From positions 1 through 44,609 of the forward strand of contig JAIBCD010000024.1 in assembly GCA_019694335.1 (NCBI GenBank): 44,609 nucleotides of DNA, given 5' to 3'. The DNA is from Rhodospirillaceae bacterium. GTDB taxonomy: Bacteria > Pseudomonadota > Alphaproteobacteria > Rhodospirillales > Rhodospirillaceae. Below, one piece after another: positions 24,337-32,598 of this stretch. Position numbers and translations under genes: made by a program. Positions within the stretch are counted from its first letter, which is position 1, and each line of letters starts with the position of its first letter. The notes beneath the pieces were generated by a model, which did not search any database, had not been told where the DNA came from, and saw only the letters and a program-made list of their open reading frames with translations.

Positions 24337-24584
24337 GAGGGGGCTCCCGCGGTTTCTCCGCATAGGGGTTGCGTGGGTCATTTACCCTCGCACTGAAAAA
24401 TTACCCACGCAGGCATTAACGGTCCATGAATTCTTGGCCGCGCCACATACCGGTTGGTGCCGGGCGAAGCGGTGCGCTGTAAAAATCCCAACAGAATCAG
24501 AATATCCTGTGGATAACTATTTATGTTGGAAGGGCCGCAACCACCGCCTTGCCCAAGCGTGCGGGCCGAATTCCGAGATATGGC

Positions 24585-24629
24585 TTGCGTGAAAGCCTGA
24601 TTCTTTGTATTTAACTTATAAGTTAAATA
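24585..24629 (+). promoter_or_regulatory. Candidate promoter and palindromic ArsR operator
   Basis: A perfect 22-bp palindrome (half-site TATTTAACTTA) occupies 24608-24629, ending 11 nt before the GTG start of the ArsR-type gene. A TTGCGT hexamer at 24585-24590 lies 17 nt before it, so the palindrome would cover the -10 region. The position fits autorepression by the dimeric winged-helix regulator encoded next. The 258-nt interval upstream is AT-richer than the window and otherwise holds only a single perfect DnaA-box match at 24508-24516. Confidence 0.75.
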
Positions 24630-24640
24630 ATTGAGTCCTC

Positions 24641-25018
24641 GTGTCCGCACCGGCTTCCTCTCTCGATGCGACCTTCGCGGCGCTCGCCGATCCGACGCGG
24701 CGCGCGATTTTGGCGCGTCTGGCGGCGGGAGAAGCCACGGTGCAGGAACTGGCGGCGCCGTTCGAGATCAGCCTGCCGGCGATCTCGAAGCACCTGAAAG
24801 TGCTCGCGGGGGCTGGGCTGATTACCCGCGGGCGCGACGCGCAACGCCGGCCATGCCACCTGCGGGCCGAGGCGCTGGACGACATTGCCGCCTGGGCCGA
24901 GCAAACCAAGCGCGCCTGGGAGGAACGCCTCGACCGGCTGGAGGTCTATCTCCAGGAACTCCAGTCCGCCGACTACAAGCAAAAAACCGAAGGGGGCGAC
25001 AATGAACGCGACGGCTGA
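24641..25018 (+). CDS. ArsR-family winged-helix repressor, 125 aa
   Basis: A GTG start directly follows the palindrome. The sequence is a standard ArsR/SmtB-like domain: DATFAALADPTRRAILARLAAGEATVQELAAPFEISLPAISKHLKVLAGAGLITRGRDAQRRPC, with the recognition helix in LPAISKHLKVL. No metal-binding Cys or His box (ELCVCDL-type) is visible, so it belongs with the metal-independent group that pairs with SRPBCC/AHSA1 genes. It overlaps the SRPBCC gene by 17 nt, and probably represses both through the site at 24608-24629. The signal sensed is unknown. Confidence 0.92.
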   Translation: MSAPASSLDATFAALADPTRRAILARLAAGEATVQELAAPFEISLPAISKHLKVLAGAGLITRGRDAQRRPCHLRAEALDDIAAWAEQTKRAWEERLDRLEVYLQELQSADYKQKTEGGDNERDG

Positions 25019-25478
25019 TACCGGCTCCATCCTCGACCGCGAGATCGTGCTCTCACGGGTGTTCGACGCGCCGCGCGATCTGGTGTTCAAGGCCTGGACC
25101 GACGCCAAGCACATTTCCAAATGGTTTGGGCCGAAGGGCTTCGTCACCACCACCTTCGAGATGGACGCGCGTGTCGGCGGTCAGTGGCGGTTCGAGATTA
25201 AGGCGCCGGATGGAACGGTGTTCCCCAATCTGGTGCGCTACCTGGAGATCAAGGAGCCCGAGCTTCTGGTATTCGACCATGGCTCGGGCGCAGGCGACGA
25301 CCCCGACAAGTTCCGCGTCACTATCACCTTCGATGCTCAAGGCGACGGCAAGACCATCGTGACCCTGCGCCAGATGCACCCGAGCAAGGCGCGGCGCCAG
25401 CTGGTGATCGGCTTTGGCGCGGTGGAACTGGGCTACCAGACCCTGGACAAGCTGGCGCAGCACTTGGACGTGGCTTAA
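25002..25478 (+). CDS. AHSA1/SRPBCC domain protein, 158 aa
   Basis: Starts inside the 3' end of the ArsR gene behind AGGGGGCGAC. The AHSA1-like domain is complete: LSRVFDAPRDLVFKAWTDAKHISKWFGPKGFVTTTFEMDARVGGQWRFEIKAPDG, then YLEIKEPELLVFDH and VTLRQMHPSK, closing in a long helix. ArsR-AHSA1 pairs are common; the cavity protein is thought to bind a hydrophobic ligand, and may sense or neutralise it. It is cytoplasmic, unlike the signal-peptide SRPBCC at 3031. The stop TAA overlaps the stop of the convergent TauD gene (TTAA). Confidence 0.9.
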   Translation: MNATADTGSILDREIVLSRVFDAPRDLVFKAWTDAKHISKWFGPKGFVTTTFEMDARVGGQWRFEIKAPDGTVFPNLVRYLEIKEPELLVFDHGSGAGDDPDKFRVTITFDAQGDGKTIVTLRQMHPSKARRQLVIGFGAVELGYQTLDKLAQHLDVA

Positions 25479-26533
25479 GCGGCGGAAAGCGGCGCCTTCA
25501 GTTCATTGTCCGGCACGCTCACGCCGCCACGCGCGCCGGGAGTGAGGTCGCCATAGCGTTCGGCGAACACCGGCGGCAGAGGCCGTGCGTTTTGCGGCGC
25601 CAGCCACAGGCGCAGAAGGTGGCGCCGGCGCTCCGGTGCGGGCCAATCGGTGAAAGCGGTGCGGTCATGCAGCAGGGTGTGGTTGTGCACCAGCTGGATG
25701 TCGCCGGGCCGGAACTCCATGTGGAAATTGAGCGCCGGATCGTTGGCGAGCGCATCGAACAGGTCGAGCGCCGCCACCTGCTCCGGGGTGAACGGCGGCA
25801 GTTCCGGAAACCGCCGCGTGGAATCGATGTACTGACGCTGGTAGATCGCCGACAACAGGTCCATGTGCCAGTTGAACACCGGAATGCGGAAGTAGGGCAG
25901 GGCGCCGGGCGGCACTTCGCCGCGCCGGTCGGTTTCGATCGGCTCGAACAACAGGCGCGCAAGCTCCGGCGCCCTGGCCCGCATCTCGTTGTAGATGGTG
26001 ATCGAACTTGCCAGGCTGGAGAGGCCGCCGGCCTTTGCCGTCCTGATGCACATCAGCCCGACGATGTCCGATGAATCGGTATGGTAGGTCTGGCGTTCGT
26101 TGGTCTGGTAGATGCGCACGTTGGGGTGGCTGGAGGACAGCCCCAGATCCTGCACATGGCCGAGGATGTGGCCTTTGGCGTTTTGCGACCGGGCGTGGCC
26201 GATGTGGCTGCCGAGGCCGAAGAAGGCGATGGCGGCATCCCGCAGGCTGTATTGCGCGATCTCAAAACCGCGCAGCAGCACGAAGCCGCGCCCGTTCAAA
26301 ACATCATGCGTGATCCGCGCGAGGCGCCTTGCGAAAACCGGAATCGGGAAATGCTCTTTGCGGATATGGGCGAGGTCGATGCCGGACGCGTTCACGGTGC
26401 GCACGGCTGCGTCGATCTCGGTCAACTCCGCCGGTGTGAGACGTTCTATCCAGGATGTGTCCTTGACGAGGTCAGGGCCATACCAGGCCGACGGGCCTAC
26501 AATGCGGGCGGGAACCTGGGTGATGTCGAACAT
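25475..26533 (-). CDS. TauD/TfdA-family Fe(II)/2-oxoglutarate dioxygenase, 352 aa
   Basis: ATG at 26533 gives MFDITQVPARIVGPSAWYG, as usual for the group. The iron ligands are H151-x-D153 in TYHTDSSD and H289 in LLHDRTAF; R308 in RHLLRLWL is the expected 2-oxoglutarate contact. GRGFVLLRGF and GDIQLVHNHTLLHDR are characteristic. The protein is longer than TauD itself and resembles uncharacterised TauD-like enzymes. It diverges from the D-threonine-aldolase-like gene across only 49 nt, suggesting shared control and possibly a hydroxy-amino-acid pathway, but the substrate is not known. Confidence 0.88.
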   Translation of the reverse strand: MFDITQVPARIVGPSAWYGPDLVKDTSWIERLTPAELTEIDAAVRTVNASGIDLAHIRKEHFPIPVFARRLARITHDVLNGRGFVLLRGFEIAQYSLRDAAIAFFGLGSHIGHARSQNAKGHILGHVQDLGLSSSHPNVRIYQTNERQTYHTDSSDIVGLMCIRTAKAGGLSSLASSITIYNEMRARAPELARLLFEPIETDRRGEVPPGALPYFRIPVFNWHMDLLSAIYQRQYIDSTRRFPELPPFTPEQVAALDLFDALANDPALNFHMEFRPGDIQLVHNHTLLHDRTAFTDWPAPERRRHLLRLWLAPQNARPLPPVFAERYGDLTPGARGGVSVPDNELKAPLSAA

Positions 26534-26582
26534 GCGCCATGATATGTCTTGGTTGACGACGCTCACCAGAGAGAATGCGGAT

Positions 26583-27659
26583 ATGCCTGCTCCCACGCCC
26601 ACCCCGCGCATGGTCGCGGTTCTGCCGGACATCGAAGCGAATATCGCCGCCATGGCCGATTACGCCAGGGCGCGCGGCAAGGCGCTGCGGCCTCACGCCA
26701 AGACCCACAAGTCGCCCGACATCGCCAGGCTGCAGATGGCGGCGGGCGCGTTGGGCATTTCCTGCGCCACCGTCTCGGAAGCCGAGGCCATGGCGGCGGC
26801 GGGGATCAAGGGCTTGTTGCTGACCTCGCCCATCGCGTTGGAGAAATGCGCCAGGATCGCCGCGCTGCATCGCGCAGGAGCCGACGTCATGGCGGTCGTG
26901 GACAGCATTGCTTTGGCCGAGGCTTACGTCGCGGCCAACCAGGGGGGCGCCCCCCTGCGCCTGCTGGTGGACATCGACATCGGCCATAAGCGCACCGGCA
27001 CGCAAACTCCGGCCGACACAATCGCGGTCGCGAAGCGCATCGGGGAGAAGGGCCAAGTCTTCGCCGGTGTGCAGGCCTATGCCGGACATGTCCAGCATGT
27101 GGACAAGGCGGCGGACCGGCGGCAGGTGGCGGAAACCTGCGCCGCTGTTTTGCGCGCGCATGTCGAGGCATTGACCAAGGCCGGTCTCGCGCCCGCCATC
27201 GTCACCGGCGCCGGCACCGGTTCATTCGTCGATGACATGGATTTCGGGCTCTACACCGAATTCCAGGTCGGCTCCTATGTGGTGATGGACACCGAATACG
27301 CGGCGATCGAACAGGGCAAGGGCCCGCGCTTCATCCTGGCGCTGTTCGTGGAAGCGACCGTGATCTGCACCCAGTTCGCGGACTTCGTGTTGGTGGACGC
27401 CGGCCACAAGGCTCTGTTCCGGGCGGGGCCGACCCCGGTGGTGGCCGGCGCGCGCGGGAAAACGCTGCGCTACGAATTCATGGGCGACGAGCACGGGCGC
27501 TTACGGGGCGCCGCGGCCGACTTGCCCAAATTAGGCGAACGGGTTCGCTTCGTGCTGCCCCATTGCGATCCCAACGTGGTGCTCTACGACCACATCTACG
27601 TGGAACGGGGCGGCGAGACCGTCGCCCTGTGGCCGATAACGGCGCGGGGGCTGTGGTAA
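26583..27659 (+). CDS. PLP-dependent D-threonine aldolase-like enzyme (alanine racemase N-terminal fold), 358 aa
   Basis: The N-terminal TIM barrel has LRPHAKTHKSPDIARLQ, whose Lys40 is the expected PLP lysine, then CATVSEAEAMAAAGI, LRLLVDIDIGHKRTGTQ and GVQAYAGHVQHV. The C-terminal HCDPNVVLYDHIYVERG contains H327-C-D329, matching the His/Asp metal pair known from D-threonine aldolase. Such enzymes cleave D-3-hydroxy amino acids to glycine and an aldehyde, or dehydrate D-serine-type substrates. It is divergent from the TauD dioxygenase and ends 9 nt from the convergent DUF1501 gene. Confidence 0.87.
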   Translation: MPAPTPTPRMVAVLPDIEANIAAMADYARARGKALRPHAKTHKSPDIARLQMAAGALGISCATVSEAEAMAAAGIKGLLLTSPIALEKCARIAALHRAGADVMAVVDSIALAEAYVAANQGGAPLRLLVDIDIGHKRTGTQTPADTIAVAKRIGEKGQVFAGVQAYAGHVQHVDKAADRRQVAETCAAVLRAHVEALTKAGLAPAIVTGAGTGSFVDDMDFGLYTEFQVGSYVVMDTEYAAIEQGKGPRFILALFVEATVICTQFADFVLVDAGHKALFRAGPTPVVAGARGKTLRYEFMGDEHGRLRGAAADLPKLGERVRFVLPHCDPNVVLYDHIYVERGGETVALWPITARGLW

Positions 27660-27668
27660 GTCCCCAGC

Positions 27669-29027
27669 TCATCCGAGGAATCCCAGGTCGCTGACCGGGA
27701 AATTCCCGAGGTTCGGGAACACCTGGGTCATGGCCGCGGGGCCGACGCCGAACCATTTGGCCATGGTGGCGCCGTACTGGTCGATGGAGGTGGTGGGGAT
27801 CAGCACGCCGCGCAGGTTGGTGTCGTCCGGGCCGCCCAGCGCGAGGGTCGGGAAGGTGCCATAGATGTCGCCGCCCTTCACCCCGCCGCCCATCACCAGG
27901 TGATGGCTGCCCCAGCCGTGGTCGCTGCCGTTGCCGCTCGGCTGCAAGGTGCGACCGAAGTCGCTTTCCGTGAACGTGGTCACCTTGTCGGCGATGCCCA
28001 TTTCTGCGGTCGCGTTATAGAAGGCGAGCATGGCCTCGCTCACCTGGCGCAGCAGATCCCAGTGCTGCCAGCTCTGGCTGGAATGGGTGTCAAAGCCCCC
28101 GATGGACGCGAAGAACACCTGCCGGCTCATGCCGGTCGTGGACCGCAGCTTGATGATGTCGGCGATCTGGCGGAGCTGCAGGCCGAGGTTGGTGCCTGGG
28201 AATGTTGTCGCGAGCGCCTGCGACGTGCCGGCGCTGCGCAGCATCTGGTTCAGGGCGCGGGCGTCCAGGTTGACCTTGTCGGCCGCCTGCACCATGGCGA
28301 GGCCGCTGTCGAAAGTAAGGATTTCCTGCAGGGCCTGGGCACGCGGCTGCGGCCCGGTGGTCGGCCAGGTGGACAAGCCGTTCAAAGACAGATCGAAGCC
28401 GGGATAAAGGCTCGCCGACTGGATCGCGTTGCCGGTGCAGAACAGCGATGCGCCGTTCATGGAGAAGGCGGTCGGGAATGCGGCCGCACCGTTCAGGGAT
28501 TGCACGGCGTCGGCGATGCGGCCGGCCCAGCCGGTGCCGCCGGAGCCGAAGGGGTTGCCGGCCTGCATCGCGATCACCTGGTCGGCGTGGGAGAACAGGT
28601 TGGACGGCAGGGTGACGCTGTTCGCCATGTACTGCTGGCGGGTGGTCGGCTGCACCAGCATGCCGACATTGGCGACGGCCGCGAGCTTGCCCTGGCCCCA
28701 CAAGGGCGCGACCGCCGACAGGCCGCCGTTGAAGGCGAACGGGCGTCCGTCCTTGGCGGCGATCTGCACCAACGGTGTATTGCCGTCGGGCAGGGCGAGG
28801 GCGCCGCGCGCGGCGCGATAGGCGGCGAAGCCGGCGGTGTCCTGCGGGATCAGCGTGTTGTGCCCGTCGTTGCCGCCCATCAGGAAGATGCACACCAGCG
28901 CCTTGTAGTCCGGAGCCGTTTGCGCGAGCGCGTTCATCATCGTCAGGCGGGTGACCGCGCCGGCGGCGATGCCGGCGCCGGCGTTGCGCAGGAAAGTGCG
29001 GCGGGAGGAGGTGGAGTTGATGGTCAT
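27669..29027 (-). CDS. DUF1501 protein with Tat signal, 452 aa
   Basis: The start at 29027 opens a twin-arginine signal: SSRRTFLRNAGAGIAAGAVTRLTM. The body carries the DUF1501 pattern: YKALVCIFLMGGNDGHNTLIP near residue 40, GWAGRIADAV, RQVFFASIGGFDTHSSQSWQHWDLLRQV, VTTFTESDFGRTLQPSGNGSDHGWGSHHLVMGGGVKGGDIYG. The GGFDTH and DHGWG segments resemble alkaline-phosphatase/sulfatase-superfamily metal motifs. Enzyme activity is unproven. It lies 16 nt after the DUF1800 gene, with which it is almost always paired, so the two probably function together in the envelope. Confidence 0.92.
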   Translation of the reverse strand: MTINSTSSRRTFLRNAGAGIAAGAVTRLTMMNALAQTAPDYKALVCIFLMGGNDGHNTLIPQDTAGFAAYRAARGALALPDGNTPLVQIAAKDGRPFAFNGGLSAVAPLWGQGKLAAVANVGMLVQPTTRQQYMANSVTLPSNLFSHADQVIAMQAGNPFGSGGTGWAGRIADAVQSLNGAAAFPTAFSMNGASLFCTGNAIQSASLYPGFDLSLNGLSTWPTTGPQPRAQALQEILTFDSGLAMVQAADKVNLDARALNQMLRSAGTSQALATTFPGTNLGLQLRQIADIIKLRSTTGMSRQVFFASIGGFDTHSSQSWQHWDLLRQVSEAMLAFYNATAEMGIADKVTTFTESDFGRTLQPSGNGSDHGWGSHHLVMGGGVKGGDIYGTFPTLALGGPDDTNLRGVLIPTTSIDQYGATMAKWFGVGPAAMTQVFPNLGNFPVSDLGFLG

Positions 29028-29043
29028 GTGCGTTCCCCCGGTC

Positions 29044-31410
29044 TCAATACTGCACGGCGTAAAGGCCCGAGAGGGCCGCGAGGTAAAGCGCGGTCTGCAC
29101 CCGGGGCGCGGTGCCGCTTTGGGCGACGATGGCGGTCGCGAGGCTCTGGCGCATGGGCTGCGGCATGCGGCCATAGAACAGCGTCTGGTCCACCCGGTCG
29201 ATCAGCTGGATGGTGTCGCCGGCGGCCACCGTGAACGGCGTGAGGTCGATGGTGAAATCGCTGCCCGGGTTCGCGATGATCTGCCAGAACATATTGCCGC
29301 GCAGCGTCGCCTCGGTCGGCGTGTAGATCTGGAATTCCGGCCCGGTCAGGCTGGATTTCGGAATGCGGTACATCGGCGCGTAGTAGCTGAACACCGACGG
29401 CGGGGTCAGCGGCGTCTGGGCCATCTGGCTGAACTGCCAGGGCAGGCCGTTGGTGTCCGAGACCCTGCCGCCGAGGGCGCGCACGAAAGCCACCACATGG
29501 CCGATGGGATCGCGCAGGCGCCCGCCGTTGGCGGTCGCGGTGTCGTTGCGGGCGTCCGGATCGGTAAGGATGGCTTTCACCACTGCCTTCAAGTCGCCGC
29601 GCACGCCGGAGCCGTTGTCGGCGAACACCGCGGCGACGCGCTGCACATAGGCGGGCGAGGGATTGCTGGTCACCAGGCTGCTGATCAGGCGGAGCGAGAT
29701 GAACGGGCCGACGTTGGGATGCTTGAAGATGCAGTCCAACGTCGCGGTCATGTCCAAGGTCGCGCTCTGGCCGGCGGGCAGGTTGCAGCCAAGGAACGCC
29801 TTGGCGCGCATGTCGTGGTTGGCATCCTTGGGCTGGAGCGGCCCCGTGAAATTCTCCCAGTTGTTGTTCTGCGGGCCGACGTAGGTCCAGCCGGTGAGGG
29901 CGAGCGCCACCTGTTGGATCGTGGCCTGGTCGTAGGTGGGCACGGTCTTGCCGGCGGCATCCAGCACGGGCGTGCCGTCGGGGTTGAGGTTCACCAGCCC
30001 GATGGTGAACAGCTGCATCAGTTCGCGGGCGTAGTTCTCGTTGGCGCCGCTGGCGCCGCTGGGCTTGTTGCTGTTGGCGAGGTCCAGGTACTTGCCCATC
30101 TGCGGGCTGGTGCTGATCTCGCCGAGCAGGGTGCGGTAGTTTCCGAAAGCATTACGCGACAGGATCTGAAGATAAGGCACGATCTCGTCGGGGTAGATGT
30201 TCTTGTTCATCGAGATGACGATGATCTGGCCGAGCGCGTTGGCGACCCGCTGGCGCAGCTGGTCTTGCGCCGAGGACAGGCGGCCCAGGTATTGCTGCTG
30301 TACCTGGTTGCTGTTCATGCTGCCGGGGTTGGGGATCGCGGTTTCCGGCATGGCGAATTGCTCGGCCAGCCAGGCGTCGATGCCGACCTGGTTGAAGTGC
30401 GTGATCTCCGTCGGTGTCGGTCCGAAGGTGGCCTGCTCCAGGAATCGACCGGCCGCGAGGTTCTGTGTGCCGGCGCTGGTGCCGGCATCGGGTGGCCCGG
30501 CGATGTTCACCGTGGCGGCGGCGCTGGTCGCCGGGGTGGCGACGGTGGTGGCGCGGCTGGTGCGGGCGGCCGAGGGCGTGCCGGCGGGCGCGGTGTAGAG
30601 GCCGGCGGCGGTGATGGTGCCGACCTGGGCGTTGCCGCCGCTGATGCCGTTGACGGTGTAGGTGACGCCGGTGGTGTTGGTGCCGCCGATGGTCGCGGTG
30701 AACTGCTGGGTGGCCGAGGGCGCCAGGGTGGTGAGTGTGGGCGCGATCGTCACGGTGATCGCCGGTGTTGGTGTTGGCGCGGGCGTCGGTGTTGGGGTTG
30801 GCGTCGGGGTTGGCGTGGGATCGCCGGTTGCGGCGGTGACCTTCAACGCCACTGGCGGGCTGGTGGTGCCACCGAGGCCCGGGTTCTTGACCTTGATCAT
30901 GATCTGCGCGCCGGCCTGGGCGGTGCCAGTGGCGGTGGCGCTGGTGGAGGAGCCGTAGGTGGTCGCGAGCGGCGTATCGCCGGCGTAGACCACCGAGTCA
31001 CGCGTGATATTCGCGCCGTTGATGCGGATGGTGAACGATCCGGCCGGCACGCTGGGAGGCGAGATGCTCCACAGCTGCACCGGAACCTGCGTGACCGTGA
31101 GGGTGACCGAGCCGCTCTTGGTGGGATACGCGGTACTGGTGGCGGAGACCGTGACCGTGTTGGCGGCGGGGACCGTGGCCGGAGACTTATAGAGCCCGGT
31201 GTCGGACACCGTGCCGACGGTGCTGTTGCCGCCGGGGATGCCGTTGACCGCCCAGGTGACGGTACTGGGCGACAGCGGCACATAGGCGGTCAGTTGCCGG
31301 GAGTCCGCGATCGCGATGTTGCCACTGCTGTAAACGGTGATATCTGCGGCATAAGCCGGAGCGGAACATGCGGCCGCGATCAGCAGCCACAGGAATGCCA
31401 GTGCCCTCAT
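29044..31410 (-). CDS. DUF1800 protein with N-terminal Ig-like domains, 788 aa
   Basis: The start at 31410 opens a signal peptide (MRALAFLWLLIAAACSAPAYAA). Residues 25-230 and about 240-330 form Ig/BIG2-like repeats, for example YVPLSPSTVTWAVNGIPGGNSTVGTVSDTGLYKSPATVP and FTATIGGTNTTGVTYTVNGISGGNAQVGTITAAGLYTAPAG. They are joined by a Thr-Pro repeat linker. The C-terminal DUF1800 domain follows: AAGRFLEQATFGPT, WLAEQFAMP, RQRVANALGQIIVIS, NYARELMQLFTIGLVNLNPDG and PSVFSYYAP. Paired with DUF1501. It is probably a surface or periplasmic assembly; function unknown. Confidence 0.92.
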   Translation of the reverse strand: MRALAFLWLLIAAACSAPAYAADITVYSSGNIAIADSRQLTAYVPLSPSTVTWAVNGIPGGNSTVGTVSDTGLYKSPATVPAANTVTVSATSTAYPTKSGSVTLTVTQVPVQLWSISPPSVPAGSFTIRINGANITRDSVVYAGDTPLATTYGSSTSATATGTAQAGAQIMIKVKNPGLGGTTSPPVALKVTAATGDPTPTPTPTPTPTPAPTPTPAITVTIAPTLTTLAPSATQQFTATIGGTNTTGVTYTVNGISGGNAQVGTITAAGLYTAPAGTPSAARTSRATTVATPATSAAATVNIAGPPDAGTSAGTQNLAAGRFLEQATFGPTPTEITHFNQVGIDAWLAEQFAMPETAIPNPGSMNSNQVQQQYLGRLSSAQDQLRQRVANALGQIIVISMNKNIYPDEIVPYLQILSRNAFGNYRTLLGEISTSPQMGKYLDLANSNKPSGASGANENYARELMQLFTIGLVNLNPDGTPVLDAAGKTVPTYDQATIQQVALALTGWTYVGPQNNNWENFTGPLQPKDANHDMRAKAFLGCNLPAGQSATLDMTATLDCIFKHPNVGPFISLRLISSLVTSNPSPAYVQRVAAVFADNGSGVRGDLKAVVKAILTDPDARNDTATANGGRLRDPIGHVVAFVRALGGRVSDTNGLPWQFSQMAQTPLTPPSVFSYYAPMYRIPKSSLTGPEFQIYTPTEATLRGNMFWQIIANPGSDFTIDLTPFTVAAGDTIQLIDRVDQTLFYGRMPQPMRQSLATAIVAQSGTAPRVQTALYLAALSGLYAVQY
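30761..30819. repeat. Degenerate GGTGTT/GGCGTC tandem repeat encoding the Thr-Pro linker
   Basis: Hexamer-like units of GGTGTTGGCGTC type alternate through about 60 nt inside the DUF1800 gene; on the coding strand they give a run of TP pairs with an AP interruption. It is coding, and is likely to vary in length between strains. Confidence 0.7.
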
Positions 31411-31639
31411 TCTGAGGCCCCCCGAGAGACGCGTTCGGGTAGTTACGCTTCTCAGATGTGAAGGTTGCCCCAGCCGGCTGAATTTTCGCTCGCGGCGCCG
31501 ATCCTTTTCTTGGGCCATTTAAAGCCTTTGTTAAGGGGTGGCCGGCAGTCCCGTGGGCCGGGCGATTCCCTTGGCTTTGGCGGCCTTCACCGTCTTAGGT
31601 GCCGGTCCGCGGCCCCGGAAAATGACGATTGTGCGAAGG

Positions 31640-32476
31640 TTACCCCAACGCCAGACACACCGCGCCCGCGGCCACGATCAGGCAGGCGGTGATCCGGAAC
31701 GGTGAAGGCCGCTCCTTGAGGAACAGCCGTGCGATCACCGTGGCGAATACCACACTGGTCTCGCGCAGCGCCGAGACCGGGCCCATGGGGCTTACGGTCA
31801 TGGCCCAGATGATGATGCCGTAACCGCCGATCGCGATCAGTCCGCCGGCGCCGGCCGTGACAACCTCGCGCCGGGGCCGCACGACCAGGCGCCGCCAGCC
31901 GCGCAGTCCGACATAGATCAGGAGCATGACGATGCTCCAGATCAAACTCATCCACGCGAGATAGGCGAGCGCACTCTGCGACAGGCGCCCGCCGACGCCA
32001 TCGACCACACTGTAGGCGGCGATGGACACACCGGTCAGGAAAGCCGCCGGCGCGGCTTCGCGGTGGAAGCGGCCGCCCTCGAGCGCCAGACCGGCGAGGC
32101 CCACGGACACAACCACCACACCCAGCCACTCGGCCGCCGACAATTGCTCGCCCACGATCAGGAACCTGCCGAGCGCCACCAGCAGCGGCGCCGAACCGCG
32201 CGCGACCGGATAGGTCTGGCTGAAATCGCCCTTGGCATAGGTGCGCAAGAGCAGGAACTGGTAAACCACGTGGAGCGCGGCGGAGCCCAGGATATAGGGC
32301 CAGCTTGCGGGCGCCGGCAGCGGCAGGAACAAGAGGAGCGCCAAGCCCGCGAGGCCGTCCACCACGCAGAACATGGTCATCCACCAGAACCGGTCGGCGC
32401 CGGTCTTGAGTAGGGCGTTCCAGGACGCATGCATCACCGCGGCGGCCAGGACGGGCAGGAGGACCAGGGGATTCAA
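31640..32476 (-). CDS. EamA/DMT-family transporter, 278 aa
   Basis: Ten hydrophobic helices in two EamA repeats are apparent: MNPLVLLPVLAAAVMHASWNALLKTGAD starts the first, and VSIAAYSVVDGVGGRL starts the second. Sequences such as LRTYAKGDFSQTYPVARGSAPLLVALG and SALRETSVVFATVIARLFLKERPSPFRITACLIVAAG are typical of drug/metabolite exporters in this family. The substrate is not readable. It diverges from the OGT-like gene; the 122-nt gap has a possible TATAGT -10 hexamer (32560-32565) facing the OGT gene. Confidence 0.88.
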   Translation of the reverse strand: MNPLVLLPVLAAAVMHASWNALLKTGADRFWWMTMFCVVDGLAGLALLLFLPLPAPASWPYILGSAALHVVYQFLLLRTYAKGDFSQTYPVARGSAPLLVALGRFLIVGEQLSAAEWLGVVVVSVGLAGLALEGGRFHREAAPAAFLTGVSIAAYSVVDGVGGRLSQSALAYLAWMSLIWSIVMLLIYVGLRGWRRLVVRPRREVVTAGAGGLIAIGGYGIIIWAMTVSPMGPVSALRETSVVFATVIARLFLKERPSPFRITACLIVAAGAVCLALG

Positions 32477-32598
32477 GGCGATTTCACGGGAGATTCCGGG
32501 CCCCCAACCTGAAGCCCCGGATGATACGGATCAAGTAGGCTTTGGGCGCGGGTTCGGCATATAGTGCGCCCTCCTTTCAGCCGACCAGCTTGCACCTT

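Noticed and set aside
24508-24516. A perfect DnaA-box match (TGTGGATAA) in an AT-richer gap
   Set aside because: Only one box is present, without a cluster, an AT-rich unwinding element or neighbouring replication genes, so it is not evidence for an origin.
30761-30819. Tandem hexamer-like repeats suggestive of a CRISPR or regulatory array
   Set aside because: The repeats encode the Thr-Pro linker within the DUF1800 gene and have no spacers.
28951-31461. An 836-codon + strand frame opposite the DUF1501/DUF1800 genes
   Set aside because: It is Gly/Arg/Val-rich without motifs and covers the complement of well-defined genes.
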